Made by a program: the position numbers and the translations under genes. From contig KN817527.1 in assembly GCA_000827495.1 (NCBI GenBank), positions 465,203 through 529,202 of the forward strand: 64,000 nt of DNA, in the 5' to 3' direction. The notes under the pieces are model-generated. The model was given only the letters and a program-made list of their open reading frames with translations. It did no database searches and was not told where the DNA came from. The DNA is from Hypholoma sublateritium FD-334 SS-4. Taxonomy: Eukaryota; Basidiomycota; Agaricomycetes; Agaricales; Strophariaceae. This document shows positions 21,501 through 32,875 of the stretch, piece by piece. Each line of letters opens with the position of its first letter. Positions within the stretch are counted from its first letter, which is position 1.

Positions 21501-23350
21501 CGGATGGATATGAACTCTTACATTTGTGTCATAGACTATAAATGAGTGGTCCGCTGAGGATCCTGAATTTGAATGAGTACAAGCAATATCATGGGGAGAA
21601 GGGAACTTACGAGCCGGAATAATGCGAGAGGAGCAACACCAATGCTCCATGCCGGCGCAAGGGTTGATACAGACGCGAACGATGTGCTGTCTGCGTCTGT
21701 AGATATTCCACGTAGTTCACGTGGAGCATCTAGTGCGTGGCGGAGTAAAGACGGGTAAAATAGGAAGGAGAGCACACTGAGCGAGAGACAATCTATGACG
21801 ATACTGCGAGGCATCCCCCACAGACGCTACGATCAACAACAGCTGACAGTAACCACTGACCCGATAAGCGCAAGCGACGCGAATGGCGCAGAGGTCAAAA
21901 GAATGATATCACTGGCAGCGTTTAGTTGATGCGTCAGCAGTGTGGGACAAGACCTGTCGCGCGCAGTCGTGGGGTGCGGGATTATTCATATAGTAGAAGT
22001 CGATGGTGACGCGAGCCAGGGAAAGGAACAGAAGAATTATGTACTTCCGGAAGCGGTACACCTGGCCTCCTTGGTCGGCGTACTTGTGCTAAAGAGGGTC
22101 TTCTTGGTCAATCAGTACTCGCTGCAGCCCCGATACGGAAGCGCTCACAATCGACGAGAACAAGGATGGCGGCCTACATCCGCTGGATTGAAATTTGGCC
22201 ATATGTGACCTCTATCTCAAGAACACCAATCAACGAAGATGGGGACGTCGATGAAGGGAAGGGGGAACTGTGAAAGCGGTAAGGTAGTGGTGAGAGATTG
22301 ATAAACGGAAGGAGCGAGACCAGTCCCACAAGTGGAACGCACCCAGATTCAGAGTGAGGCCGAATGAGGCTCCGTCAGTGACAAACGTCGAGAGTCTCGG
22401 GTTGGCGCGTCGACAGTATATAGTTGGCTACGTTTGAGCAAGCCAAGGACTCCAGGGGCAAGGAGCTATCCGCCCGCCATAGATATCAATCGCAGCCGGC
22501 GTGAACGAGAGTGACGATTGGGAAAATGACGGAGATGCAGATTTGCGAAGGGTAATGCATCACTGCTGAGCGCTGGCGCTGACTCGGAGCTTCCAACGAA
22601 TGCAAGAAGCGCGGAGAGTACTTTGACAAGGTAAGCAGCGACGGCGTATTGTTGCGGATGGCTGCGACAGGGGCGAAGATAACATGGCTGAATAAGTAGA
22701 TGCACAATGTGGACGAAAGCTTCAAATTATGTACACGTTGTGCCCGCTTCGGCAATTTCCGGGAAAGCCCCTGAGACCGATTGGCTAGGTAAATAATATC
22801 TGGGAAAAACTAAATTCAGATCTTATCCTCAATCTAGGAGACTTGAAATTTGGGAACATCATTGTGAGTAACAATTAACAGTGATTTACGTGTTCTATCA
22901 TTACGTTCATGGACTAATTGCCACAACGCTTGTCGGACTCAGACTCCCGCACGGCCGGGCAGATTTACACCATTAGCGGGAACGCATTCATGGTACTTGT
23001 ATTCTTCAGAAGCTAAGATATTTCCCTCGAAAGAACAGCCTCACTTCGACCACCTGTTGGACGAAAGTGCTGATATCTCCAGAGATGACTCGGCGCCGCT
23101 GTACATTCGCAACATCACGGGCAGAGGCTGAAGCTGAAGTGCGATGAGCGTCCACGTTTAGCCCGATGAACGCGCTTTCTGACCGCACCCACACAATAGG
23201 CAATGATATCCAGGTGATATAACCTTCGCATTAGTTACATGTGAAGTTTCATATACATGTAAAATGCCTGGAAAATATGCATTCGAAATTTCTGTAACCG
23301 TCTATAAACTATTGTTGTCTCCAGTAAGCTGAGGGAGGCTGCACAAGATC
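21501..23350. other. Possible decayed minus-strand membrane-protein exons
   Basis: Two minus-strand stretches are hydrophobic and splice-bounded: about 21814-21610 (SLSVLSFLFYPSLL...) and about 22720-22480 (YAVAAYLVKVLSALLAFV; ICISVIFPIVTLV). A third, near 22055, reads YIILLFLSLA. They could be exons of a multi-pass membrane protein, but I could not assemble a frame or name a family. The remainder shows nothing. Confidence 0.25.
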
Positions 23351-24380
23351 TCATTTGGCGTCGGTGAGCGCCTTGAGAAGAGCGTGGCCAATTGGCTCAG
23401 CCGATGCTGGGTTCTGGCCTGTGATGAGCCGGCCATCGACGATGACCTTGGGCTATTGAGAATGGGATCGTAAATATATTGATAACCAAAAGAGATGAAA
23501 TATGTTACTCACTTTCCAAAGGCCGTCCGCCTTAGCATACTTTCCGCCTAACTCAACAATCTTATCTTCTAACAAGAACGGAACCGCCTAAGAAAGCCAG
23601 TGAATACCGCATTGCGCATATACGCCTGAGATTCGTTACGCACTTTGACAGCGTCAATAGCAATTTCTTCTGCATTAGAAAATCCAGTCGCGTTTCTTCC
23701 TAACAAAATGGATTTGCCCTCTGCGTCGACTCCGCCGACGAGCGCGCTAAAATTAAATCAGTCGTCAATCGGCCGTTCCACTGAACATAACGCACGCTGT
23801 GCCATGGCAAACGGCAGAAACTATCTTTCCGGAGTTCCAAAACTAAGGACGAGTATGAGGCGCACGATTTTGACTTTACCCAGACACGACAAAACTCACC
23901 TCGGAGACTAATTTAGCGTTGATCGGGTCCTGGGAAAGATCGATGGCGGGGCCATGTCCACCGACGTAGAAGACTGCGTCGTAGTCCTTGACGTTGACAT
24001 CCGAGAGCTTTTTGGCCGTGGAAAGCTTCTCCTTCACGGTCTCGTCGCTCAGAAATTTGACGCAGCCTGCGTCTTCTGCAAATCCCTAAGTTATCAGATC
24101 TGTTAGCAGATATAATCAATCGGCTGGCGATAAACGAATACCCTTGCGCTGCCCTCGTCTACAGGGGGGTTAGGACCCTTGGGAGACGCAAAGTCGATGC
24201 TGGCGTGAGGGGAGACAACGTAGTAGGGGTGTGCAGCCTCGGGGAGGTAATATCCCTATAAAATCATGTAAAATTAGCAGTTGGAATCAATACTAGCTGA
24301 GAACAAATGTGTTTTCGTACCGTCTGCTTCCCAGTGAGAGTCTTGTCAGCACTAGTAAATACAAACAGAACAGATGGCAT
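23351..24380 (-). CDS. DJ-1/PfpI family protein, HSP31/glyoxalase III type
   Basis: A complete 228-residue protein in seven exons (24380-24321, 24255-24142, 24085-23900, 23842-23796, 23746-23644, 23587-23513, 23452-23351) that join without a frame break. It begins MPSVLFVFTSADKTLTGKQT, typical of fungal HSP31-like proteins. It carries the catalytic elbow cysteine in AVCHGTAAL with the adjacent histidine, and the glutamate of GYYLPEAAHPY, the expected Cys-His-Glu set. YVGGHGPAIDL and ITGQNPAS are family motifs. Known members act as glutathione-independent glyoxalase III, converting methylglyoxal to lactate, and as stress chaperones in the cytosol. Neighbours give no further hint. No sign of damage. 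Confidence 0.9.
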
Positions 24381-25419
24381 GTTGATCAGGTTTTGTTGAA
24401 GAAATGTAAATGTGGTTGAAAAGCGAGTTAAAGGTAGAGATTGAAGTCTGGATATCATCCACAGAAACCACGCGGCTTATAAGCAAATCCCAGATCTAAA
24501 TAAAATAACTGGCGTGTATCATTTCTGGAGTAAGGACTCATACAACTACACATCGACTTAGTGGAATAGAAGCTACCTTGCTGCAACGGCAGTTCACTGA
24601 CCGCATTTGCTATGCTTTCATAAGTGCGTTACGCAATATTCTATTATTATGTTACATATTAGTGATCAACGCTCAGCGCCAGATCCCCGGGGCTCGGTCT
24701 TACAATACTTAGGCCTGTTCGTGGGAAGGACGCCAGCATACGGTTGACTCATCTACCACAAGATAAAGTGCTACGCGGCAGGCGATATTTATAGGAGATA
24801 AGCTCAGGTTCGGTTGAACGCCGCACGATGGATTTAAAAAAGGTTATGGATCGTTTCAAATCGCTGACAACACTTGTGAAATACTCAGTCATCCTTAATA
24901 ATCTTTCAGAATCGATGACTCGCAACTACAGTTACTTAGAAGTACGATGCATGACTCGTACCTTCGCCCGAGCCAAGCGAAGAGAAGGTAGAAAATGAAA
25001 AAAAAGCAATAAAGGAGGGACAAGGTAATCACATAATCCGTGGAGCCGGAATAGGCGCGCGATAATAGATGATTGGTGGGTGGAGTCAAGCAGGCTCGCG
25101 GAAAGTATTTATCATTGGTAGGTGTCTTTGGTAAGTCTTCGGTGGGATATATTAGAACTCGTGGTGTAATCCGGCACACGGGGATATTAAAACTAGTAAT
25201 CTCTTCCGCCATCTCATTTATTTACTGGCTCGTTTGTTATATTTTATGCAGACTAGAATAATTTAGCTATTCTTATTATTTATGCATATAAAGGTGTCCA
25301 TAAGATGAATGTGTACTTGTGTTCTAATAGAATAGATATAAGCACGCAGGCAGAGTTTTAGATACGGCGAGACCCGGCGTATAAGGGAAAAGTGAAAAGT
25401 GCGCCTGTACACGCTGATG
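24381..25419. other. Intergenic
   Basis: Upstream of the DJ-1 gene and downstream of the next minus-strand gene. A 105-residue minus-strand frame with a C-terminal hydrophobic segment (24895-25212) is open but has no independent support. Confidence 0.35.
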
Positions 25420-27391
25420 TTACCAATTCTGTTGATGTGCATAGTAGGGGTCAAATGACTGTCCACCATATGCCACAGGTACTGTTGCGGCATAGGCACC
25501 TCCTCCGCCGTACGCACCCTCGCCATACGCACCCACGCCATATTCTGACGGAATCATCGCTGCGAATGCCCGTCCCATGACACACGGACCACTTCTATAC
25601 GGCGCGTAGTCCGCTCTGTCATACAAACCTCCGCCTCCACCAGCGCCGCCGCCGCCGCCAAAATACAGTGGCTGTCTGGGGGAGGGCGCCGCGTGCGATT
25701 CAGTGTAGAATGACATCGGTGAATCCGAGGCTTCGAGGCTCTTGTGCAATCCGCCGTATGCCGAACCGTGCCCCGAGTGCGCGTGACCAAGCCCATATGC
25801 GAGGTGGGGATGGTGGTACTGTGGGTGGTATTGGTGGGTGGGGTAATGCGATTGTGTGTGCACGCCACGTTGGATCAGCCTGAAGGCCGGGGGGGAGGGC
25901 ACGTTCAGCGTGCTGAACGCAGGGATTATAGTGTGCGCGCACGTATGCGACGGTGCCTCGCAGCCGAAAGCGCTGGTCCCCCAAACCCCCGCGGAGAACG
26001 ACATCCCACTCGCACCCGCACCCGCCTCATACCCTCCCTCCACCGCTATCCCATGCTGCTGCTGCTGCCGCCACTGCCCCCCAATTTCCCTTAATTTCTC
26101 GAACCCTGCCCTTGCATGTCCATGTCCATACCCCATTCTCATCTGCGTGAACGCCGGGCTCGCAGTGGGCGCGCTCGGAAGCCAATGCGCGTCGTCGAGC
26201 TCGCCCGGGCCGTGCACCCCCGAGGAGAACTCCGTGCAGTACGCGCCGTCCACGTCCACCCTGAAACCCCCTACATCGGCGTCGTGCATCCCGTCCAGAG
26301 ACAGTGGGCTAGGCCCTCGGAAGGATCCAAAGCCATCCTCGTCGTCTGCGTCGCTTGCTTCTCCGTACCGCCCGCGTTCACCACAGCATCCACCACCACT
26401 CCTCACAAACCTCCCCCCACCGTGCGACGGCCTGGGTATACCAGCTGTGGTTCCATTAGTACTATCGCGGCCCAGGCTGTTGCTTGCGTGGGGATGTGCG
26501 TGCGTGATTTTTTTCCGCAGCAGCTTCTTGTTCACGCTGCCCAGGTTCACCACGGAGGGGATCAGTTCCGGCCCACCGCTCTCCTCCACCCTGCCCGCAT
26601 CCGCACCCGCACTTTTGAAATTAGCACTCGCTCCACCACCGCTGTTCCTGCGCGACGCACGGCGCCGCCTCACGGCCGCGCGTGGGTGGCGCGCCAGCCT
26701 GCGGCCTTTTTTGACTAAGCGGAAAGCGGCTTCGTGCAGGCCCTCAGAATCATGCTCAGGGTCCAACTCCGAGTCAGCCACCTCTCTCGCCCAGGATAAG
26801 ACCCATTTCCGAGTCTTATCGTCGTCATTATAGCTTGCCGAAGATCGTGGTGGGGACCAATATTCCTCGGATATTGACGAAGCGTTCGACGGGCAGCTCT
26901 AAATTACGCACAACCTTGTATGTCAGCACAGTCAATACATTTCCTAGTGTGACAGACATACGTTGTAATGTGATGTTAGTATTCTATTGGAAGATTTCAA
27001 TTCTTTCTTTTTCTTCCGTACTTCGAGCCTTTTCTTCCACTTGGAAATAAATCGATGCATCGGCGTCTCCTTATACGTCTCAATACTGTCTTCGTACTCT
27101 GCTTCCACCCCTCTCGCTCTGTGCCGCAACTTGAAGTTAGCGGACAGATAGAACGGCGCGACAGTAGACAACTTACTTTTCACGCAAGATCATAAACTGA
27201 TTCCATTCCGCCTGAGTGACTTCTTTCTTCCTGTAATACGCATCTTCAAACTCTGCTATAAGACGGTTCATGTAGGCAACCTGCTGGGCGTGAACAGCCT
27301 CGTGCCTAGCTGTGAACCCGGTGCCTGCGGCGTAGCCCGCGGCGGCGAGCGCAAAACCGCCGCCCAGAATGGCGGCAACGATCTCCGCCAT
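25420..27391 (-). CDS. Chimeric protein: membrane-anchored N-terminus with STE12-like C-terminal tail
   Basis: Three exons (27391-27177, 27118-26962, 26898-25420) give 616 residues. Residues about 7-24 form a hydrophobic, probably membrane-spanning segment (ILGGGFALAAAGYAAG). A charged helix-rich region follows, with a basic KKKKELK patch, then DDDKTRKWVLSWAREV. From about residue 190 the order of motifs resembles the C-terminal half of the STE12 protein encoded at 41773-45628: LGSVNKKLLRKK, GEASDADDEDGF, a HAHSGHGSAYGGLH block, SFYTESH, and a tail AATVPVAYGG...YYAHQQ against STE12 [10 protein letters not shown]...YYAQQQ. The STE homeodomain and the C2H2 fingers are absent. It reads as an expressed-looking gene that lost the DNA-binding parts. 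The alternative is convergent low complexity. Function unknown. Confidence 0.6.
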
Positions 27392-28264
27392 AATACAATG
27401 GCACTGGCAGTGAGAGGAGGGGATGAAAGCGAGAGGGAAAAAGGACGCGCATCGGCGACCAGCATTAAGTGTAGTCTGCACACCTTGCTAGGATCTAGCT
27501 AGGATCCGAAATTTAACCAAATTCTTGAGTTTTTCTGTCGAAATAATTATTGGTTCCGACAATGGGCATTGAGAGGAGACGATGTGGGTGAACAACGGGT
27601 AAATCTAAAATAAGATTTGTGACGGCAGCTGTATAGCCACCGTGGCGTATCTCAAAGCATAACTTATTCAAAAATTCAAAAATGACAAGGCAACAAGTGC
27701 TGGCAGTGGAAGCACCATTCCAAGATTTCAGACGTAACATTTCTATACCGCCTCAGTGTAAATAATGTACTTACTTAGTGCGCACATAAAGTCGTTGACG
27801 CTGTGGCGTCGTCAGTGGCTGTGTTAGTAGGTACTAGGATCCCACAGATGCGATCATACTTGGGGATCGAGAAATGGCACTCGATGTCTTTCAGTCCCAC
27901 ATAGGAGGTTCTCGAGGGAAAAATCGGCCGAATTGTAGCTATGTCCTTCACATCACCGCCTCGATCAGATTGATATCTGTTGCCCACCCTATTTTAATTG
28001 CAGGGCTGTACACTGCGCCCTCCTGGAACTTTTTCGTGTAGCGCGCCGGGCGGCAGAACACAAGTAGAACACTTGAGCCATCCATCATCGTCATAACAGT
28101 CCTGTCACTAATGGCACGGCGGGAGCGCGCGTGTTCCAGAAACGCGTCTTACATAATTGACGCGTGGTGGTCATGTGATTTTTTTCGAAGCCTTGTAGGC
28201 GCGACTCGCTTCTTACGACGCGTCACTCGACCACCAACTTCCAAGCGCGATTACCAAGACAGAG
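27392..28264. other. Intergenic
   Basis: No gene supported. Two minus-strand frames (27513-27740 and 27775-27987) are open for about 70 residues each but match nothing. Confidence 0.35.
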
Positions 28265-28958
28265 ATGTCTTCAAGCCCTCCATCCACCAAACGAAAACGG
28301 TCTGAGGCTGGTACATCAGACTCGGATCCAACTTCCTTGCCCGCGGACGCAGTCGAACGCAGTGCCCAGTTTTGGTTCGACGACGGGAATGTGGTCTTGC
28401 AAGCTGAAGCCACGCAGTTTCGTGTCCACCGCTCCATCCTTTTACGCCATTCACCAATCATGCAGGATTTATTTGAGTATCCCCAGCCCAAGGCCGCGCT
28501 GACGCTTGAAGGGCGTCCTCTAGTCCACCTGCCGGACTCAGCGAAGGACATCGACAACATGTGTGGACACCTATACGGATTCTATCAGTGTTTATGTATC
28601 TTTATTGTGAGATAGAAGAGTCGAGTTTACGATCCCTACCAGCACCTGCTCTTCACCAGCGAATTGTTTGGCCCACTTCCCGAATATTACTGCAAATATA
28701 GTCACAAGGAATGCAACAAACCACGGTTACCACGCTGTTGCATTTCCGCCGCCTGCCGGACATGGCTCCTTTACGGGCTTCTGCTTATGCTTTCCTTGCT
28801 TCGCACGCCTACAGGACTTGATTGGAGAAAGTAGACACCTCGTGTGGGAAAAGCTCCCCAGCGCCCTGGAAGTGTTCGACGCCGCAGCTGTGCAATATGA
28901 AATCCTAGACAGACTTCAACATATTTGCTTGATACGGTCAGTGACACAGTTGATGTAG
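28265..28958 (+). pseudogene. BTB/POZ-domain gene with internal deletion
   Basis: The 5' part encodes a normal start (MSSSPPSTKRKR), WFDDGNVVLQAE, FRVHRSILLRHSPIM and CGHLYGFYQ. Shortly after the first donor site the sequence jumps to the last part of exon 3, where ITANIVTRN, CFPCFARLQDL and WEKLPSALEVF can be read. Relative to the intact copy at 29391-30539 about 700-800 nt are missing, removing all of exon 2 and most of exon 3, including the first cysteine pair. It lies tail to tail with that intact copy, to which it is closest in sequence. Confidence 0.8.
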
Positions 28959-29390
28959 TTGAATCATGTATGTAGTCGACAAGCAAAGCAATATCGTTAT
29001 AACTGTACTTATTACGGGATGTATAAATAATTGGCTTGTGTTGTCAACGTTCCGTGGACTTCCTATTGTACAGCGATAGATCCAGCGCGCTACTTGACCC
29101 ATAAATTGCTGCATTATCCTCTTGACGTAGTTACAGCACAAGTTAAATTGATACAGTGTAAAATGAACATCAAATAAACAAAGAATGAAAGGCAGAAGAA
29201 ATCATAGGATGGATCGAAAGTGCTTGTCCTTAGTTTTCCTTCGCGTTCAATCCTTTCTTCGTTTATATCATGGCTGTAACCGAGACTCTGTCAAACGCCG
29301 ACTCTGATAATCGCTGGATGGAATTTTATGGATCCACTACATGGTTCAATTATGTTGATCAAATAAGGTGAATGTTCGTCTAGACCCATT
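28959..29390. repeat. Spacer with a ~100 bp dispersed repeat
   Basis: About 29103-29200 (GCATTATCCTCTT... AACATCAAATA) matches about 40486-40590 in the same orientation. The partner lies just after a STE12 C-terminal scrap, so the repeat may be a piece of 3' flank that travels with such scraps. Confidence 0.5.
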
Positions 29391-30539
29391 TTACGCAACC
29401 GCAGCTTCGAACATCTTCAGGGCGGCGGGAAGCTTTTCCCACACCTCGTATCTGCTTTCTCCAATCAACTCCTGTATGTGGGCGAAGCAAGGGAAGCATA
29501 AGAGGCCATCCGAATAAGGCCTCATTCTCGTGGCAGCCTGCGGAAATTCCACAGCGTCGCTCGTGATGTGCCTCATGACTATCTCGGTCATAATATCTCG
29601 TAGGCGCTCCAAGCATGCTGAGTGCGAATCACAGGTGGAGGTAGGGATGGTATATTCGAATTCATCATCCCTGACTTCACAATAGGCCTCCATGAATGCT
29701 TCAAGAGACAATTTCAGGAAAACCGCGCGACCGTACATGCAGTATTGCTTCGCGTTGTGCGTCAAAATTGCTCGGGGTTTGGGACGGCGTGGAATTCCTG
29801 AGGTAATCTGAGCCTTTAGCATGCCTTGTAAGTTGAATAACTCCTACTGAATGGTAGTAATGTCTACACACCAAGCTATAGATTGTACACATTGCCATCA
29901 AGAGAGGCGGCATAATAGACGGTATTGGATATTCGTAAGCCAAATTGAAAACGTCGAAGAGGAATCCCGTGTTCCGCCCAGCGATTTTCTTGACATCTTC
30001 TTGGGCAGTGTCCCATTTCGTTAAGCTGGGAGGAAAAAGCTGCTGCAAAAAGTTCTTTGCCGAGGTGGTGAAGGATGTTATCCCGTATTTCCGGCCCAAG
30101 AGCAGCATTGTTTCCAGATAAGACGATGTGACATTCTTTACATCGACGCTATAACGCGAAAGACACATTGCGAAAAGTAAGCTCGTAAATCGGATGTTTG
30201 AGCGAAATGAACTCACTGATATGTTCCGTATAGAAGCCCACACATGTTACTGATGTCCATCGCGGACTCTGGCAGATGGACTAGAGGACATCCCTCGATC
30301 GTCGGCGCACCCTCTGGCTGGGGAAACTGGAAGCAATCTTCCATGACTGGCGAATGATGCAAAAGGATGGAGCGGTGCACGCGAAACTGCGTGAATTCAG
30401 CTTGCAAGACAACATTCCCGTCGTCAAACCAGAATTGGGCACTGCATTCGATTGTCTCCTCAGGGAGGGAAGTCAGGTCCGAGTCAGATATGTCAGCCTC
30501 AGTTCGCTTTCGTTTAGTTGGTGGAGGGTTTGAAGACAT
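29391..30539 (-). CDS. BTB/POZ-domain protein, three exons
   Basis: Intact, 340 residues; exons 30539-30217, 30148-29872 (277 nt) and 29813-29391 in phase. It starts MSSNPPPTKRKR. The BTB domain (about 30-107) shows SAQFWFDDGNVVLQAE, FRVHRSILLHHSPVM and CGLLYGTYQ. Exon 2 shows SSYLETMLLLGRKYGITSF and the hydrophobic GFLFDVFNLAYEYPIPSIM. Exon 3 has IPTSTC-x5-C and LLCFPC followed by WEKLPAAL, the family's cysteine sites. Probably a ubiquitin-ligase adaptor or a dimerising regulator by analogy with other BTB proteins; nothing shows its partner. It is tail to tail with the deleted copy upstream in the window. Confidence 0.8.
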
Positions 30540-30719
30540 CTCCGTCTAAGTACTTGATGGAATTTTGTGGGGGTTCAAGCGAAGTTCAAGTTGACAAGTT
30601 GCCATGACGGCCGGCCTACACCGGACGGGCCGGGAATGCCGCGTGCCGCGCTCCGCCGCGGCCCAAACGACGCTGGGAACCCGCAGCGGAACGCGGGCTG
30701 GCCGAGGATGCTCGAGGAG
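30540..30719. other. Short spacer
   Basis: Between the BTB start and the STE12/HMG scrap. No feature. Confidence 0.3.
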
Positions 30720-31370
30720 ACGGCTCAGGCGGCGGATTCGTCAAGGTTCATATGTAGCATGAGCTTCTCGTACGTGCAGCCCGCCGCACGCCGAGCCGCG
30801 CAACTGCAGCGGGCGCGTACGCGGGCTAGTACGCGCCCGACCCGTGCCCTGAGCCATCCCCCCGTGCCCCATCTGCTGGTCCCCCTCCACTCGACCCACA
30901 TCGCCATCTGTCCGAGCTCCTGCCCCTCCCGCCACCGCGCTGAGAAGCCCTTGCGTGCTTGTCGCCCTGCACTGCACATCGAGCACGCCGCTCGGCATCT
31001 CGACCGCGTATGGCGTCGAGTCGAGCATGCCCGGCACGCTGCTTCCCCCGAGGGTGATGGCGCCTACGTCGAGATTTGGAGTGCGCTGGCAAAATCGTCC
31101 TCGTCGTCTGTGCCGCTCCCCATGGAAGGCCGCGGCACGCACCTCGAAGCGGAAGACGAGGGCGCGCATAATGTCCGTGCCCGTGATGTGGTGCATCCCG
31201 TTAACAGTTGCGCGAGCGCGGGGTGTGCGGGCGGCCCGGGTCGGTCGGCGTAGCCGGGGCAGCCGTCAGCGGCGCACTCGCTAGGCGCAGCGTTGGTGGC
31301 GGCCGATTCCAAGCGCGACAGCGCGGTGGCGATAAACGACTCGATGTGCTCGAGGCATCCAAACAAGCTA
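30720..31370 (-). pseudogene. STE12 fragment (N-terminal and middle pieces)
   Basis: Read on the minus strand, decayed pieces of STE12 appear in broken frames: SAATNAAPS and GPPAHPALAQLL, then [19 protein letters not shown] from the STE domain, then directly DDEDDFA, MPSGVLDVQ and GLLSAV from behind the zinc fingers, and finally YGGLH. The part encoding the second half of the STE domain, the polyglutamine tract and the fingers is missing here. Stops and frame changes exclude a working product. Confidence 0.75.
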
Positions 31371-31479
31371 AAAAAGGCAAAAACAGAAAGAACGAAGTGG
31401 GGAAAGAAAATAAAAACATAAGGACATGACAAATAGCAGAAGGTAGCATCGTCTACGAGCGCCGGGGCGATCCGCGCCG

Positions 31480-32135
31480 TCGTCGGTCGTGAACGTTTGA
31501 ACCCCTCTCTATCGCTTTCGGACTCCATAATGATGAGCGAGAAGTGCGGGCTACCGGGGAGGATGTTGTTGGTGTTCGCGTCAAAGGCCCTTCGTAACTG
31601 CAGCGCGCAGTATTGTACTCCATCTTCTCCTGCGCCGCCTGCGCTAGGAACGTCTGGCGGTCGGCATCCGTCATCGAGCGCCACTTAAGCGAAGCGAGCG
31701 CGCTCTGTATCGTCGTCTGCATCTCGTAGTCGATAATGGTTCGCGAAGAGCCGCCGATGCTCGCGGATAGCTGCAGACACACCATTGCAGCACGCGCTCA
31801 GCGGCTTCTTCAGTACGTTCGGGTCCGTTATGCTGCTCATGCGCGACTTGCCCGCTATGCGCTGGGCCGCGCGGAACAGGTTTTCGCAATCGATATCCTC
31901 GGGCGTGAGCGCGCGCATCTACGCCTCGTGCTCGCTCTCGTGCGCCTCCTTGTATCAGTATGGCTGCGGAATATTCAGCGTACATGCGCACTCATAAACG
32001 AAGCACGCACCGCCTCTGCACGGGCGAGAGACAAGCATACTCCTGCTCCGCGTCCTTGGCGGCCTGCGCGACGTTGAGCTTGAACGTGCCCGACGCGTTC
32101 TGGATCCATTCGAGGAAATACAGCTGCCACACGCG
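31480..32135 (-). pseudogene. Decayed HMG-box gene fragment
   Basis: In broken minus-strand frames I read an HMG-box-like stretch WQLYFLEWIQ followed by KLNVAQAAKDAEQEYACLSP, then LTPEDIDCENLFRAAQR and AGKSRMSSITDPN, then KKPLSA and, after a frame change, LKWRSMTDADRQTFLAQAAQ. This is the order expected of a fungal protein with two HMG boxes. At least one stop and one frameshift are present. It lies between two STE12 pieces, so it was joined to them by rearrangement or was their original neighbour. Confidence 0.65.
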
Positions 32136-32209
32136 TTGCGGACGGTGCGAATCTCGACGCGCGCAGCACGGACTTGGGCGCTATGCGAGAGGGTTAGATA
32201 GCGGTATTA

Positions 32210-32566
32210 ATAGGACATAGCACGCACGGCTTTCTGCGAGCAGCGCGGGCGCCTCGTCCTCCACGGCGCGCTTCTTGCTGCTGTGCAGCACAGCCATGTC
32301 AATTCCATCCTCGCCGTCGCGCGTGCGAACTGCTCGTATAGGCTCCTGGAGGGGTCATACGCGAACGAGCACGCGGACTCGCCCACGATGTGCGTCGTCG
32401 GCTCGGTGCCCATCTTCTCGCGCTTGAGGTTGCGCTCGAGTGCGTTGCGGAAGATACGGTCGTGCGGGACGGAGAAACTGCGGTCGGAAAAAGGAAGTGG
32501 GGGAAGTACCAGTAGAAGACGTTCCGGTTCTTCTATTGTGCAGAAAAATTCAAAATATATCCACAA
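32210..32566 (-). pseudogene. STE12 fragment (second half of STE domain)
   Basis: The minus strand reads [47 protein letters not shown], matching the intact STE12 ([20 protein letters not shown] and following). This piece follows the first half in a normal gene but here lies upstream of it, so the order is scrambled. Confidence 0.75.
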
Positions 32567-32689
32567 TCACCCTCGAAAAGATGAGTAGGGGAGGACCCTG
32601 AGATAAAATATAAATATGAATACAATTATGCTATTTTATGAATTGCATTCGTCGTTGGTAAGGACCAATTAATTGCGTGAAGTAAAGCA

Positions 32690-32875
32690 GTCGTAGACAA
32701 CCAGGTAAAGCGGGCACGGGTAAATGAGCGTGACCGAGCGTGGTTGAGCGTGGCGAGCGTGGTATGTATGAGCGTGGTGAGCGTGGAATGAGCGTGGTGA
32801 GCGTGGTTATTTTGGCGCCGCGCGGGTTCGAACCAGGCCTTTGAGCGTGGTGATAACCTGTGTGCGTGGCGCTTA
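32690..32875 (-). repeat. Array of CCACGCTC units, inverted (left end)
   Basis: On the plus strand this appears as eight GAGCGTGG units separated by 1-8 nt. It is the reverse complement of the units in the arrays at 34030-34340 and 36840-37075. Confidence 0.8.

Noticed and set aside
24895..25212. 105-codon minus-strand frame with an ATG and a hydrophobic C-terminal segment
   Set aside because: No similarity to anything I know, no conserved context; a chance frame in AT-rich spacer is as likely.
26116..26833. Long plus-strand frames opposite the chimeric gene
   Set aside because: Shadows of a GC-rich coding exon on the other strand; they contain no motifs and the minus-strand frame alone is continuous with upstream exons.
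27513..27987. Two adjacent ~70-codon minus-strand frames that could splice together
   Set aside because: A plausible donor exists between them, but no start, no family pattern and no paralogue support it.
31208..32220. Plus-strand frames opposite the STE12/HMG pseudogene
   Set aside because: They are antisense to recognisable, though broken, STE12 and HMG-box sequence.
32815..32850. GGTTCGAACC near the left array, resembling a tRNA B box
   Set aside because: It is a palindrome; the flanking bases do not form a T-arm stem and no A box or cloverleaf can be drawn, so no tRNA or SINE is claimed.
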